Under the pieces are notes generated by a model. That model did no database searches, had not been told where the DNA came from, and saw nothing but the letters and a program-made list of their open reading frames with translations. The position numbers and the translations under genes are program-made. 64,000 nucleotides of DNA, taken from positions 21,299 to 85,298 of the forward strand of contig VFZF01000013.1 in the NCBI GenBank assembly GCA_016871335.1, written 5' to 3'. The first letter of the stretch is position 1. Each line of letters begins with the position of its first letter. This DNA comes from Acidimicrobiia bacterium. GTDB taxonomy: Bacteria > Acidobacteriota > Vicinamibacteria > Vicinamibacterales > SCN-69-37. Positions 42,801 to 50,344 of this stretch are shown piece by piece.

Positions 42801-43688
42801 GAGGCGGCCACCCGTCTGGTGCTGCAGCAACTTCGGCTTGCGCACACCGTTGCGGATGTTGAACCACGTGTTCATGTTCAGGTTCAGCGTCTGGCCGAAC
42901 ACCTTCCAGGTGTCGTTCCGGTAGTAGTGATACAGGCTGCCCGAGTAGGTGTTGGAACCCGAGCGCGTCGTGAAGCGGATCTGCACGGCACCGGACGCAC
43001 CACCAGCGACGTCACCGGCCGCTGTGGATACGGTCATTTCTTCAATGGCGTCCAGACGAGGCTGGACGATCGTGAAGAAGCCGTCCGTGTTGCGCAACGT
43101 GTTGTCCTGGATGTTGACGCCGTCGAGCGTGATGTTAATTGCGCCGCGGGGCAACCCGTTGATCGACGACTGCCGGTTGCCGCCGGGCGTGGACACGCCG
43201 GGCAGGAACGTCACAAAGTCCATGACGTTGCGGCTGGTGAGGGGGAGGCGTTGAATCTGTTCCGTGTTGATGGTCGACGAGACGGCGGACGACACCGTCT
43301 GCACCAGCGCGGTCGCGCCTTCAACCACCACGGTTTCCGTGATGCCGCCGACTTCCAGCCGGGCGGTGATCGCCGATGGGACACCAGCGTTCAGCACGAC
43401 GCCGTTGAACACGGCCGTCTTGAAGCCGGTCAATGACACCGTCACCGAATACGTGCCCGGCAGCAGCGCCGCCACCGTGAACGTGCCCTGCGACGATGAG
43501 ACGGTCTCGGTGGTGATACCGGTGCCGCTGTTCCTGATGACCACGGTCGCGCCGGGAATGGCGCCACCGGACGTGTCTAACACGGTGCCGGTCAGTGTCG
43601 ACGTGACGCTGCCCTGGCCGTAGGCGAGTGTTGCGACCATCACACACATGGTCACAAACGAGCCGAGCCGAACGAGTCCTTGCCTCAT
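39807..43688 (-). CDS. Oar-like TonB-dependent receptor with carboxypeptidase-like domain
   Basis: 1293 aa. The signal peptide (residues 1-25) is followed by a carboxypeptidase regulatory-like beta domain (about 30-115: LTGTVLDTSGGAIPGATVVI, GTYSVTVSLTGF). The plug comes next (LPLTSRNVMDFVTFLPGVST, then NGLPRGAINITLDGVNIQDN), then a large barrel ending in aromatic VSRITW. This architecture is expanded in Acidobacteriota, probably for polymer or glycan uptake. No SusD partner is nearby. A perfect terminator follows. Confidence 0.9.
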   Translation of the reverse strand: MRQGLVRLGSFVTMCVMVATLAYGQGSVTSTLTGTVLDTSGGAIPGATVVIRNSGTGITTETVSSSQGTFTVAALLPGTYSVTVSLTGFKTAVFNGVVLNAGVPSAITARLEVGGITETVVVEGATALVQTVSSAVSSTINTEQIQRLPLTSRNVMDFVTFLPGVSTPGGNRQSSINGLPRGAINITLDGVNIQDNTLRNTDGFFTIVQPRLDAIEEMTVSTAAGDVAGGASGAVQIRFTTRSGSNTYSGSLYHYYRNDTWKVFGQTLNLNMNTWFNIRNGVRKPKLLQHQTGGRLGGPITIPGLYDGRGKAFFFTNIENFYQPAEVTRTRTILHEQARAGFYRYVGGPANGVNVLALAAANGQLGTMDPTIQKLLADIRQAAGTTGSIITNANPLHDTYTYNVTTEANNWFPTYRLDYNFTNKHRFSTVLNWHTFSSLPDTLNGFEPAFPGFPVFGSQTSKRISSSNTLRSTFGQNLTNEFRFSYQGSPVEFFNEQFDPAIWNQSFGGQGGFHLALGSGLSNAGPAPNAQSRNVKLFRVEDTVSWLRGAHSISAGASFERSDSWNKFRTTVPTIGFGMQPTDPALGLFTTTNFPGASGAQLAAAQNFYALLTGRVTSLSGTARVDAGTGKYVFGGLGLEESRLEEFGFFVQDSWRARSNLSINLGLRWDVQRPFRALNSSYATATINDVWGRSGYKDGCDLSNATPQTCNLFKPGQMPGSVSQYQQFMAGTAAYNTDWNNVAPSIGFNWTPNQREGLLGSIMGASGDFAIRGGFGRSFQRPGMTEYRGRFSANPGLAIPVQRTLSLGNIPTPLWRFRDTAGLTPATFSDTPVFPNSGTVTNSINAFDPNIQVPYADSYSIGIQRGITKNMAAEVRYVGTRSRKQWTNYNYNELNIIESGILSEFKLAQANLAANVAAGLAAQGFRYRGPGTGTNPLPITLAYFSGLPASAAGTAANYSSTLFVDTTFVNSLARFSPNPFTYGANLDSNATLRANALTAGLPANLLRANPDKLGGANVYGHGGFSNYNSVQFELRRRLANGIQFNASYVYGVGETSARYSFRVPRETVKAAGLTEGEVTHAFKINWMLELPFGRGKRFGTNAGSVLDRIIGGWQIHGNARFQSGVWVDFGNVRMVGFNKDELRDMFKLRINENNRVFMLPQAIIDESIKAFSASATSTTGYGALGAPSGKYLAPAMGPDCLEEIAAGYGQCGTRTLAVRGPAFKEVDISIMKALPIINRIQAEFRIEMLNAFNRVNYVPVAGVGSTTAAGYEVSGQTGTNTARVVQLVSRITW

Positions 43689-43827
43689 TACGTTCTCCCC
43701 CTAGGTAGAGTCGAGTGATTCGTCGATCGGAAACGATCAACTTCATCCCGTGTCTACGGGCTTTAGCATTCTGCGGGGGCTGTTGATCCCAGTCAAGACT
43801 TTGGAAAGGCCCTTTACAAAGGCCCAA

Positions 43828-44457
43828 CTACTGCATCCGGTCGTAGACCCGCCTGATGTCCACGTTCGGCAAACGCGCCATCGTCGAGGTGATCTTCACG
43901 GTGACGATGAGCTGCGTGCCTTCGGCGGTCGGCGTGTAGTCCTCGACGACCTTCAGGGATTCATTCGTCGTGATTTCGCGGCGCAGTGTGGCCTTGTCCC
44001 ACTTGACCTTGATCTCGAGCGGGCCCGCAGGCGTCTCCTGCACGGACTTCTTGTTGTCCGTCGTGTATTTGGCCACCATGTTCTTCGCGGGATCGGGATC
44101 AAAGACCAGCAGGACTTCCTTCGCGGTGGCCTTGATCCCCAATTGATCGGGCGCCGGGCGCAACATCCTGAGGTGCATGGTCATCCGCTGTGCTTCTTCT
44201 GCACCGAGATCGCCTCCAGGCGGTGGTCCACTGCCCACCGACGTGCGATTGGGGCCTCGCTCGGGACCGGTCTGCAGACCACGTCCCCGCACACCGGCCT
44301 CCACACCGTCGGGATTGAGGCTCGCGGCCTCGTTCAGTTTCCAGCCACCCGACAGTGCGGTTGACGGATCAGGCGTTTGGGCAGTCAGGGGGGTGAGAGA
44401 CAACAGGCCGGCCACAAGGCCGACCACTGGCATCAGGGATAAACGACGACGCGCCAT
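43828..44457 (-). CDS. Hypothetical secreted protein
   Basis: About 209 aa from ATG 44457, with GGAGGA upstream; 44484 is an alternative. A signal peptide (MARRRLSLMPVVGLVAGLLS) is followed by a mature part with SGGWKLNEAASLN and a long Gly/Arg-rich linker. A C-terminal beta domain follows (KEVLLVFDPDPAKNMVAKYT, DNKKSVQETPAGPLEIKVKW). The pattern WKLNxxxS resembles a widespread lipocalin-like secreted family of this phylum. Role unknown. The 139 bp to the receptor start hold no gene. Confidence 0.72.
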   Translation of the reverse strand: MARRRLSLMPVVGLVAGLLSLTPLTAQTPDPSTALSGGWKLNEAASLNPDGVEAGVRGRGLQTGPERGPNRTSVGSGPPPGGDLGAEEAQRMTMHLRMLRPAPDQLGIKATAKEVLLVFDPDPAKNMVAKYTTDNKKSVQETPAGPLEIKVKWDKATLRREITTNESLKVVEDYTPTAEGTQLIVTVKITSTMARLPNVDIRRVYDRMQ

Positions 44458-44544
44458 GGGCACGATCCTCCGCGCCCGCATCATAAGCCCATCCGCCTCA
44501 AAAACATCACAAGAGACATGGAGGGCTGGGAGTGATCAATGCTT

Positions 44545-44567
44545 GGCCGCCTCAAGTTCAGGCGACC
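44545..44567. repeat. REP-like hairpin, 8-7-8 family, copy 5
   Basis: GGCCGCCT, loop CAAGTTC, AGGCGACC (one mismatch in the stem), followed by CTACGTAC. Confidence 0.75.
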
Positions 44568-44570
44568 CTA

Positions 44571-44616
44571 CGTACCCAACCCTACCCAACCCCACCCAAC
44601 CTTACCCACCCTTACC
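44571..44616. repeat. ACCCAACCT tandem repeat (family F) at btuF 3' end
   Basis: Four to five degenerate 10-bp units (CGTACCCAAC, CCTACCCAAC, CCCACCCAAC, CTTACCCACC). It is the complement of 25632-25661. The btuF stop codon (TAA on the minus strand, 44612-44614) lies inside the last unit. Confidence 0.8.
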
Positions 44617-45496
44617 TGGGCGGCGCCTGCAAAAACACGACATCCGCGATCGTGCGCGCGGCGTGGACGACGCGGGGGCCGGGGATGACAAGGGAGGAGT
44701 CGTTGAGGATGTGAATACGTCCGGACCTGGACGCCGGAATGCGTGCGTCGTTCCAAACGGCGCGTTCGCGAGCGCGGCGGTCGGCGGGCCAGCCATCACC
44801 CCGGAGTTCGATCACCACGTCGGGCGCACGCACGAGGAGTTGTTCGTGGGAGAGTTGGAGGCCTTCGCGCGGCACGTCGGCCATGACGTTCTCGCCGCCG
44901 GCGAGCACGAGCAGGTCATGCAGGAACCCGACGCCACCGCTGACGAACAGGCCACGCAGGGAGCCGTCTTCGCGGCCGAACACCAGCAACGTGCGAGGCT
45001 TCGGTGTGCCGGCAGCGCGTTGCCTTACGTCGGCGAGTCCGGTCTCGATGGTTTGCGCCAGTGTCTCGGCCTCCGTGATGTGGTCGGTGCGCTGGCCGAG
45101 TGCGCGGATGGTGGCGGTGATGTCGCCCAGGCCGCCGTGGCGGTACGTGGACGACGGGATGTTGGTACCCTTGAGTTGCTGGACAAGTTCGTCCTGCGAT
45201 CCGTAGGTGATCACCAGATCCGGCCGCAGCGACAGGATGCGTTCGAAGTTCGGATCAAAAAGCCCCCCCACCTTCGGTCGCGTTGTCGCTTCCGCCGGGT
45301 AGGTGTCAAAACTCGAGACGCCGACCACCTGCGGCCCGGCCCCGATGGCAAACAACATCTCGGTGACGGCCGGGATCAGACTGACGATGCGCGCAGGCGC
45401 AGACGCAGGTGTCTTCGACTGCGCACCCAGCACCGCGCACCCAGCACCCAGCACCAGCACCAGAGCACCCAGCACAGTGCACCGTGCACTCCTCAT
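44612..45496 (-). CDS. btuF: Periplasmic vitamin B12-binding protein (BtuF-like)
   Basis: 294 aa with the long-helix-backbone metal-receptor fold: RIVSLIPAVTEMLFAIGAG, VGVSSFDTYPAEATTRPKVG, and LSLRPDLVITYGSQDELVQQ. Cargo is inferred as cobalamin because the operon is led by a cobalamin riboswitch and btuB. The N-terminus (TVLGALVLVLGAGCAVLGA) has a possible lipobox at LGAGC and is encoded almost entirely by the GGTGCTGGGT repeat of family D. It overlaps btuC by 4 bp. Confidence 0.87.
   Translation of the reverse strand: MRSARCTVLGALVLVLGAGCAVLGAQSKTPASAPARIVSLIPAVTEMLFAIGAGPQVVGVSSFDTYPAEATTRPKVGGLFDPNFERILSLRPDLVITYGSQDELVQQLKGTNIPSSTYRHGGLGDITATIRALGQRTDHITEAETLAQTIETGLADVRQRAAGTPKPRTLLVFGREDGSLRGLFVSGGVGFLHDLLVLAGGENVMADVPREGLQLSHEQLLVRAPDVVIELRGDGWPADRRARERAVWNDARIPASRSGRIHILNDSSLVIPGPRVVHAARTIADVVFLQAPPR
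45421..45488. repeat. GCACCCA repeat (family D) encoding the BtuF signal peptide
   Basis: Iterated GCACCCAGCACCCAGCACCA units on the + strand. On the minus strand they read VLGA-type hydrophobic codons from residue about 5 to 27 of BtuF. Confidence 0.9.
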
Positions 45497-46512
45497 ATCG
45501 CCCTCGTCCTGCTGATGAGCATGTAAAGAAAGAACGGCCCCCCGATGAGCGCCGTGATGATGCCGACCGGGAGTTCAAGCGGCGACATCACCGTGCGGGC
45601 GAGCACGTCACAGGCGACGAGGAATGTGGCACCGACACCAAACGACGCGGGCAACACGACGCGGTGGTCGGCGCCGACGACGAGTCGCACGAGGTGCGGC
45701 ACGATGATGCCGACAAAGCCGATGGGACCACCCACGGACACGGCGGCGCCGGTGGCGAGCGAGCCTGCAAAAAAAGCGACGCGCTGTGAGCGGACCACGT
45801 CCACCCCACGTGTAGCCGCCGCATTGGCACCCAGTGTCATCAGGTTGAGCGGCCGCGCGAGCCAGCTGAACGCCAGCAGCGCGAGTACGACAAGCGGCAG
45901 TGCCGCAAGGATCGGCTGATACCCGGCCACGTCGAGGTCACCCATGAGCCATCGCAATGCGCGGAACGTCTCGGTGAAATCGCTCAGGTACTGCACAAAC
46001 AGAATAAGCGCGGAGAAAAACGCGTTCATCGTCACCCCCGCCAGCAGCAGCACGGTGGTCGACAGGCCCGAGTGCCGCGCAGAGGCGAGTGCATACACGA
46101 CAAGCACGGCCAGACCGGCACCGGCGAGGCTCGCTCCGGTGACGCCGCCAAACGGAAGGCCGAGCGGAATCGCGGCTCCGAATGTGATCGCCACCATCGC
46201 GCCGAGTGATGCGCCGGCGGAAATGCCGAGGGTGTACGGTGTGGCCAACGGGTTCCGTAGCAGCGCCTGAAACACGACGCCCGCGGTGGCGAGTGTGCCG
46301 CCGACGAGCCCGGCGGCGAGTGCGCGCGGGAGACGCGCGAGGAAGAAGATCTGCGCGTCCATGTTGTCGGCAAACGGCTGGGTTGCTGAAAACACGTCCC
46401 GCATGGACAACGGCGTCGGGCCGACAAACGGTGCTGCGACCATGGCCAGCACGGCCGTCAGCAGGCTGATCGTCACCAGAGGCACACCGCGCTTCAGGGG
46501 ATGTGTTCTCAC
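45493..46512 (-). CDS. btuC: B12-type ABC transporter permease
   Basis: 339 aa of the FecCD/BtuC family with about ten helices. Family motifs: FLARLPRALAAGLVGGTLATAG, VFQALLRNPLATPYTLGISAGAS, and GPIGFVGIIVPHLVRL near the C-terminus (coupling region). It forms the membrane channel with BtuD. It overlaps btuD and btuF by 4 bp at each end. Confidence 0.92.
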   Translation of the reverse strand: MRTHPLKRGVPLVTISLLTAVLAMVAAPFVGPTPLSMRDVFSATQPFADNMDAQIFFLARLPRALAAGLVGGTLATAGVVFQALLRNPLATPYTLGISAGASLGAMVAITFGAAIPLGLPFGGVTGASLAGAGLAVLVVYALASARHSGLSTTVLLLAGVTMNAFFSALILFVQYLSDFTETFRALRWLMGDLDVAGYQPILAALPLVVLALLAFSWLARPLNLMTLGANAAATRGVDVVRSQRVAFFAGSLATGAAVSVGGPIGFVGIIVPHLVRLVVGADHRVVLPASFGVGATFLVACDVLARTVMSPLELPVGIITALIGGPFFLYMLISRTRAI

Positions 46513-47309
46513 CGCAGCCCCGCAGGAATCAGTGACGCAGCCAGAGAGGGCGTCAACCCGTAGACGGTCGACAGGGTTTCGGGTGTGAGCACCTGGCCGG
46601 GTGGTCCCACCGCCATCACGCGCCCCTCGGCGAGCAGGACGAGCGTGGTGCAGACCGTGGCGGCAAAGCGCAGGTCGTGTGTGCTGGTGACAATCGACAA
46701 GGGTGAATCCGACGCCTGGCCCTCCGCGTGCAGGCGGGCGATCAGCGCCGCGACTTCCACCTGATAACGCAGGTCCAGAGACGCCGTGGGTTCATCCAGC
46801 AGCAGAAATCGCGTCGCGTGTGACTGCGCTGAGGTGCGGACGTCCAGCTGAGCCAGCGCCGAGGCAATCGCCACCCGCTGTTGCTCGCCGCCGCTGAGTG
46901 TGGTGAAGGCGCGGTGAGCCAGATGGGCGGTGCCGGTGGCCTCCAGCGCGGCATGTGCCGCAGCGAGATCCTCCGGGCCCTCAACCTCGAAGGCACCGAG
47001 ATGCGGATAGCGCCCCATGAGCGCCACTTCCAGCACCGAGTAGTCAAACGCCAGGTGCGTGTGCTGTGGGACGACCGCGATGCGGCGCGCGAGATTGCGT
47101 CGATCGATGCTTGTGAGTGCGCGTCCATCAAGCGACACCACACCACGATCGGCCGGCAACGACCCCGCGAGCAGGCGCAGCAGCGTGGTCTTGCCGCAGC
47201 CGTTGGGGCCGAGCACACCGACCATGCCGCCCGCCCGGACATCCATCGACACGTCCCACAGGACGCGCTGGGTGCCGAAGGCGAACGACAGGTCGGTGGC
47301 TGACAGCAT
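46509..47309 (-). CDS. btuD: B12-type ABC transporter ATPase
   Basis: 266 aa. Walker A GPNGCGKTT (about residues 35-43), a Q-loop in the PQHTHLAFDYSVLEVALMGR region, signature LSGGEQQRVAIA, and Walker B FLLLDEPTASLD. It drives import through BtuC. The gene lies directly between btuB and btuC, with zero to four base gaps. Confidence 0.93.
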   Translation of the reverse strand: MLSATDLSFAFGTQRVLWDVSMDVRAGGMVGVLGPNGCGKTTLLRLLAGSLPADRGVVSLDGRALTSIDRRNLARRIAVVPQHTHLAFDYSVLEVALMGRYPHLGAFEVEGPEDLAAAHAALEATGTAHLAHRAFTTLSGGEQQRVAIASALAQLDVRTSAQSHATRFLLLDEPTASLDLRYQVEVAALIARLHAEGQASDSPLSIVTSTHDLRFAATVCTTLVLLAEGRVMAVGPPGQVLTPETLSTVYGLTPSLAASLIPAGLR

Positions 47310-49547
47310 CTAGAACTTCAGTCGCAGTCCGGCATGCGCCGTCCGTCCCCATGCCTGGTAGCCGAGGGGCTCCATGTAGTCCACGTTCGTCAGGTTTTCG
47401 AAGCGCACAAATGCTGACGCCTGCGAGACCACCTGCCAGGCGACCTGGCCACGCCACAGCGTGTGGCCGTCGGCATGTGTGATAGCCGGCACCAGCGACG
47501 AGAAGTCGCTGTCGTTACGACGACCGATCCACGCGGCGCCGAAGTCGGCGGAGAAACGCCCGCGATCAATCGCCACCTGCGCCTGGCCCGAATGGCGCGG
47601 GCGACGAAGCGCCCACTGGCCGGCCGCGAGTGCGTCGCTGAACTCGGAGGACGCGTCGATGATCTCGGAGTCCACGATCGTGTGGCTCGCGCTGAGTGTG
47701 ACCGAGGTCAACGGTGCGATCGTGGCGCCCAATTCCCATCCGCGCGCTTCCGTCCGGCCCACGTTGAAGTACCGCGCCGTATACGGGGAGAAGCTGACCG
47801 TGCGCGTGGAGATCTGATTGGTGAAGGCGTTGTCGAACCACACGACTTCGACCTTGGCGCGATCGTCAAGCAGCCGTTGTTCGATGCCCAGATCGATGGT
47901 TCGCGACCGCTCGGCCTTGAGGTCAGGGTTGCCCAAGTCAAACTGCGAGAGACTGAACGACTGGCGCAGCGTCGGCTCCTTGATTCCCGTCCCTGCGTTG
48001 GCTTTGAGCTTGGTGGCCCCGAGCACGCCATCCGCACGGCGCACAAGCACCGCCGCCGACATGCGAGGGACGACAGCGCCGCCGAAGCTGGCGTTGTCCT
48101 CGAACCGGATCCCGGTCGTGACTGCCAGACGGCCGCTGATGTGCTGATGTTGCATCGTGGCGCCGACGTTATTCCGAGACGGGGTAGTCTCGACCGCGCT
48201 CAGGTAGTCGCGCAGGGTGCCCCGCTCGCCATCCCAGTCCACGGCCACCGTGAAGATCTCCGCGCCCGGCAGCACGAAGCCGTGGGCGAGACGGATGTCC
48301 GCCTGATAACTCGCGTGGTGCCGACGGAACCGCGATCCGCTGTCGTAGGCGAAGTCATAAAACTCGAACGGCGCGGTGCGGCCTTCGTAGGTGGGAGTGT
48401 AGGGCGCGTCAAGCAGGAGATTGGTGGAGCGTTGCTCGGAGGTCGCGAGCGCGTAACTGAGGCGATGGGTGACGCGCGACCCGCGATGCTCGAGCGTCAG
48501 GCCACCGACCGCATGGGTCTGCGTGAACGACGCATCACGATCCGGCCGGCCGAAGGCGGTTTGCCCTGGCGCTCCCGCTGAGCCGTCTTCGATCCGTCCC
48601 ACGACACGAAGTGTTGCCGCCGAAGTCAGTACCGCGCCGGCAGTGAATGACACCGTGTTGGACTCGAAGCGGTTGTTGGGCACCCGATTGTCGGTGCGGT
48701 ACCCGCTCGCGTGCAGGGAATAATCGACCCTGGCGCTGCCGCCGGACACCCGGCCGCTCAGCTGTTCCGATCCATAACCGCCACCCGACACGTCTGCCGC
48801 GAATGCGGGCCTCGATCCCAGGCGGCCCCGCAGCGAGACCAGTTGCAGCACGCCCGCCATCGCGTCGGATCCGAAGATGGCCGACTGCGCGCCCCGCACC
48901 AGTTCGACGCGCTCGAAGTGGCCGGCCGTCAATCCTCCGAAGTTGAACGACCCGCCGGGTTCGTTCAGCGGAATGCCGTCGAGCAGGACCTTCGTGTAGT
49001 CGTTTTCGCCGCCGCGCACGAACAGGGATGTGACGTTTCCGCGACCCCCGTTCTGCACTACAGCCACGCCGGGCGCCTGGCGCAGCAGATCGCCGACCAG
49101 CACGTCACCCCGCCGTGCGATGACCTCTCCATCAAACACGGTCACGCTCGCGCCCACCTGACTCGACGGCGCGGCATCGCGCGTCGCAGTGACCACGACG
49201 GATTCGCGCACCGGTGCGACCGCCAGCTCAATGCGGTTGTCCTGCCCCGAGACCGGCGTGACGACCGTCGTCACGAAGCCGGGCAGCGAGGCGACGATTC
49301 GACAGGTGGGACAGGTGGCCGGCAGCGTGAAGCGGCCCGTGGGATCAGTGAGCGTGGCGCCCTGTGTGGCCCCAGACGGATCCACGAGGCGGACAGGCAC
49401 ACGGGCCAGCGCGGCCCCCGAAGAATCGGCGACGACGCCGGCGAGGGCCGATTGGGCGAACGACACGCGTGGCGTGATCACCACGCACAGAACAACAAGG
49501 AGAGTGAGGGAAGAGAAAAACGCGCAGGCGGACAGACGTGATTGCAT
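47310..49547 (-). CDS. btuB: TonB-dependent vitamin B12 receptor (BtuB-like)
   Basis: 745 aa from ATG 49547 (MQSRLSACAFFSSLTLLVVL) with GGAG upstream; longer frames upstream run through the riboswitch. A short carboxypeptidase-like domain (residues about 35-100) precedes the plug: VVVTATRDAAPSSQVGASVT, GGRGNVTSLFVRGGENDYTK and VLLDGIPLNEPGG. The barrel ends with GRTAHAGLRLKF, an aromatic C-terminus. The riboswitch in its leader indicates cobalamin as the ligand. Confidence 0.92.
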   Translation of the reverse strand: MQSRLSACAFFSSLTLLVVLCVVITPRVSFAQSALAGVVADSSGAALARVPVRLVDPSGATQGATLTDPTGRFTLPATCPTCRIVASLPGFVTTVVTPVSGQDNRIELAVAPVRESVVVTATRDAAPSSQVGASVTVFDGEVIARRGDVLVGDLLRQAPGVAVVQNGGRGNVTSLFVRGGENDYTKVLLDGIPLNEPGGSFNFGGLTAGHFERVELVRGAQSAIFGSDAMAGVLQLVSLRGRLGSRPAFAADVSGGGYGSEQLSGRVSGGSARVDYSLHASGYRTDNRVPNNRFESNTVSFTAGAVLTSAATLRVVGRIEDGSAGAPGQTAFGRPDRDASFTQTHAVGGLTLEHRGSRVTHRLSYALATSEQRSTNLLLDAPYTPTYEGRTAPFEFYDFAYDSGSRFRRHHASYQADIRLAHGFVLPGAEIFTVAVDWDGERGTLRDYLSAVETTPSRNNVGATMQHQHISGRLAVTTGIRFEDNASFGGAVVPRMSAAVLVRRADGVLGATKLKANAGTGIKEPTLRQSFSLSQFDLGNPDLKAERSRTIDLGIEQRLLDDRAKVEVVWFDNAFTNQISTRTVSFSPYTARYFNVGRTEARGWELGATIAPLTSVTLSASHTIVDSEIIDASSEFSDALAAGQWALRRPRHSGQAQVAIDRGRFSADFGAAWIGRRNDSDFSSLVPAITHADGHTLWRGQVAWQVVSQASAFVRFENLTNVDYMEPLGYQAWGRTAHAGLRLKF

Positions 49548-49621
49548 CACGGACTCCTTCTCCGGCGTGGAACGCGCCGGTCCGGCCGTTGCGACATGCA
49601 GCGGCCGGGCAAAGGACGGAG

Positions 49622-49803
49622 CCTGATGACCAGGTATCCTGACTTGCGGATCAGCGCCTCGTGTTCGCGTCTTCCCAACCCAGCCCGGGTCAGTGACGGT
49701 GGTTCGACACCACGAATAAACACGCGACTCCCCGCTGACAGTGGCGTCACCGTGTGGGATTTGCACCCACTTCCCAATGGCCGCCAGGCAGGCGTCGGTT
49801 GTT
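49622..49803 (-). ncRNA. Cobalamin riboswitch
   Basis: Read on the minus strand it shows the class hallmarks in order: GGGAAGTGGGTGCAAATCCC, then ACGCCACTGTCAGCGGGGAG, a second CACTG (GTCACTGACCC), GGTTGGGAAGACGCGAACAC, and the B12 box GTCAGGATACCTGG near 49622-49650. It precedes btuB by about 75 bases, so it should repress the whole btuBDCF operon when B12 is present. The boundaries are estimated. Confidence 0.92.
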
Positions 49804-49809
49804 CCCGTG

Positions 49810-49819
49810 AATATAGCAT
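49810..49819. promoter_or_regulatory. Divergent -10 boxes: riboswitch/btuB and yjbQ
   Basis: Minus strand TATATT (49815-49810) lies 7-8 bases before the inferred riboswitch start. Plus strand TAGCAT (49814-49819) lies 6 bases before ATG 49826 of yjbQ, so yjbQ would be leaderless. Confidence 0.5.
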
Positions 49820-49825
49820 GGCAAA

Positions 49826-50344
49826 ATGCAAGGCTTGGACACCGTACGCAGGAGTTCCCTGAGCACCGCCCGTTTGCAGCCCGTGGAGCCGGAGGTGGAC
49901 ACGTCGGGGCCGTTGTATGTGCGCGCCGAGCAGTTTCCGCTGGTTTCGACAACGCGCCTGCAGGTGGTGGACATCACCGATGACGTGATGGCGCGCGTGC
50001 GGTCGCTGGGCGTGCGAGAAGGCACGGCCACCCTTCAGTCCCTCCACACGACCTGTGCCGTGGTCATCAACGAGAGCCAGGATGCGCTGGCGTCCGACTT
50101 TGTCACGTTCCTTGATTCGGTGGTGGATCCCGACGGCCAGTGGAGACACGACGATCCTGCCCACTCCGACTGCGATCGCCGCAACACCGACTCCCACCTC
50201 CGCGCCCTCGTCCTCTCACCGTCGGTCACGCGGCAGATCAGCGGGGGAGAGCCGGTGCTCGGACAGTGGCAGCGTGTGCTGATTGTGGAACTCGACGGTC
50301 CACGCACCCGCACACTGCGGCTGCAGGTCATGGGGGTGCGCTGA
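49826..50344 (+). CDS. yjbQ: YjbQ/UPF0047 family protein
   Basis: 172 aa with an unusual N-terminal extension of about 35 residues before VSTTRLQVVDITDDV. The core has SLHTTCAVVINES, HDDPAHSDCDRRNTDSHLRA and GQWQRVLIVELDGPRTR, the UPF0047 signature with conserved His and Glu. Members show secondary thiamin-phosphate synthase activity; the natural role is unclear. It shares one base with the start of mqnE. Confidence 0.87.
   Translation: MQGLDTVRRSSLSTARLQPVEPEVDTSGPLYVRAEQFPLVSTTRLQVVDITDDVMARVRSLGVREGTATLQSLHTTCAVVINESQDALASDFVTFLDSVVDPDGQWRHDDPAHSDCDRRNTDSHLRALVLSPSVTRQISGGEPVLGQWQRVLIVELDGPRTRTLRLQVMGVR

Noticed and set aside
39807..43688. Several plus-strand frames (for example 40341-41837, 498 aa)
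   Set aside because: Antisense shadows of the TonB receptor; low-complexity Arg/Val/Glu composition and no motifs.
43689..43827. Terminator (AAAGGCCCTTTACAAAGGCC region)
   Set aside because: The arms are mainly direct repeats, pair imperfectly, and no T-run follows.
49548..49952. BtuB frame extended to 880 aa
   Set aside because: The extension translates the cobalamin riboswitch. The signal peptide begins at 49547.
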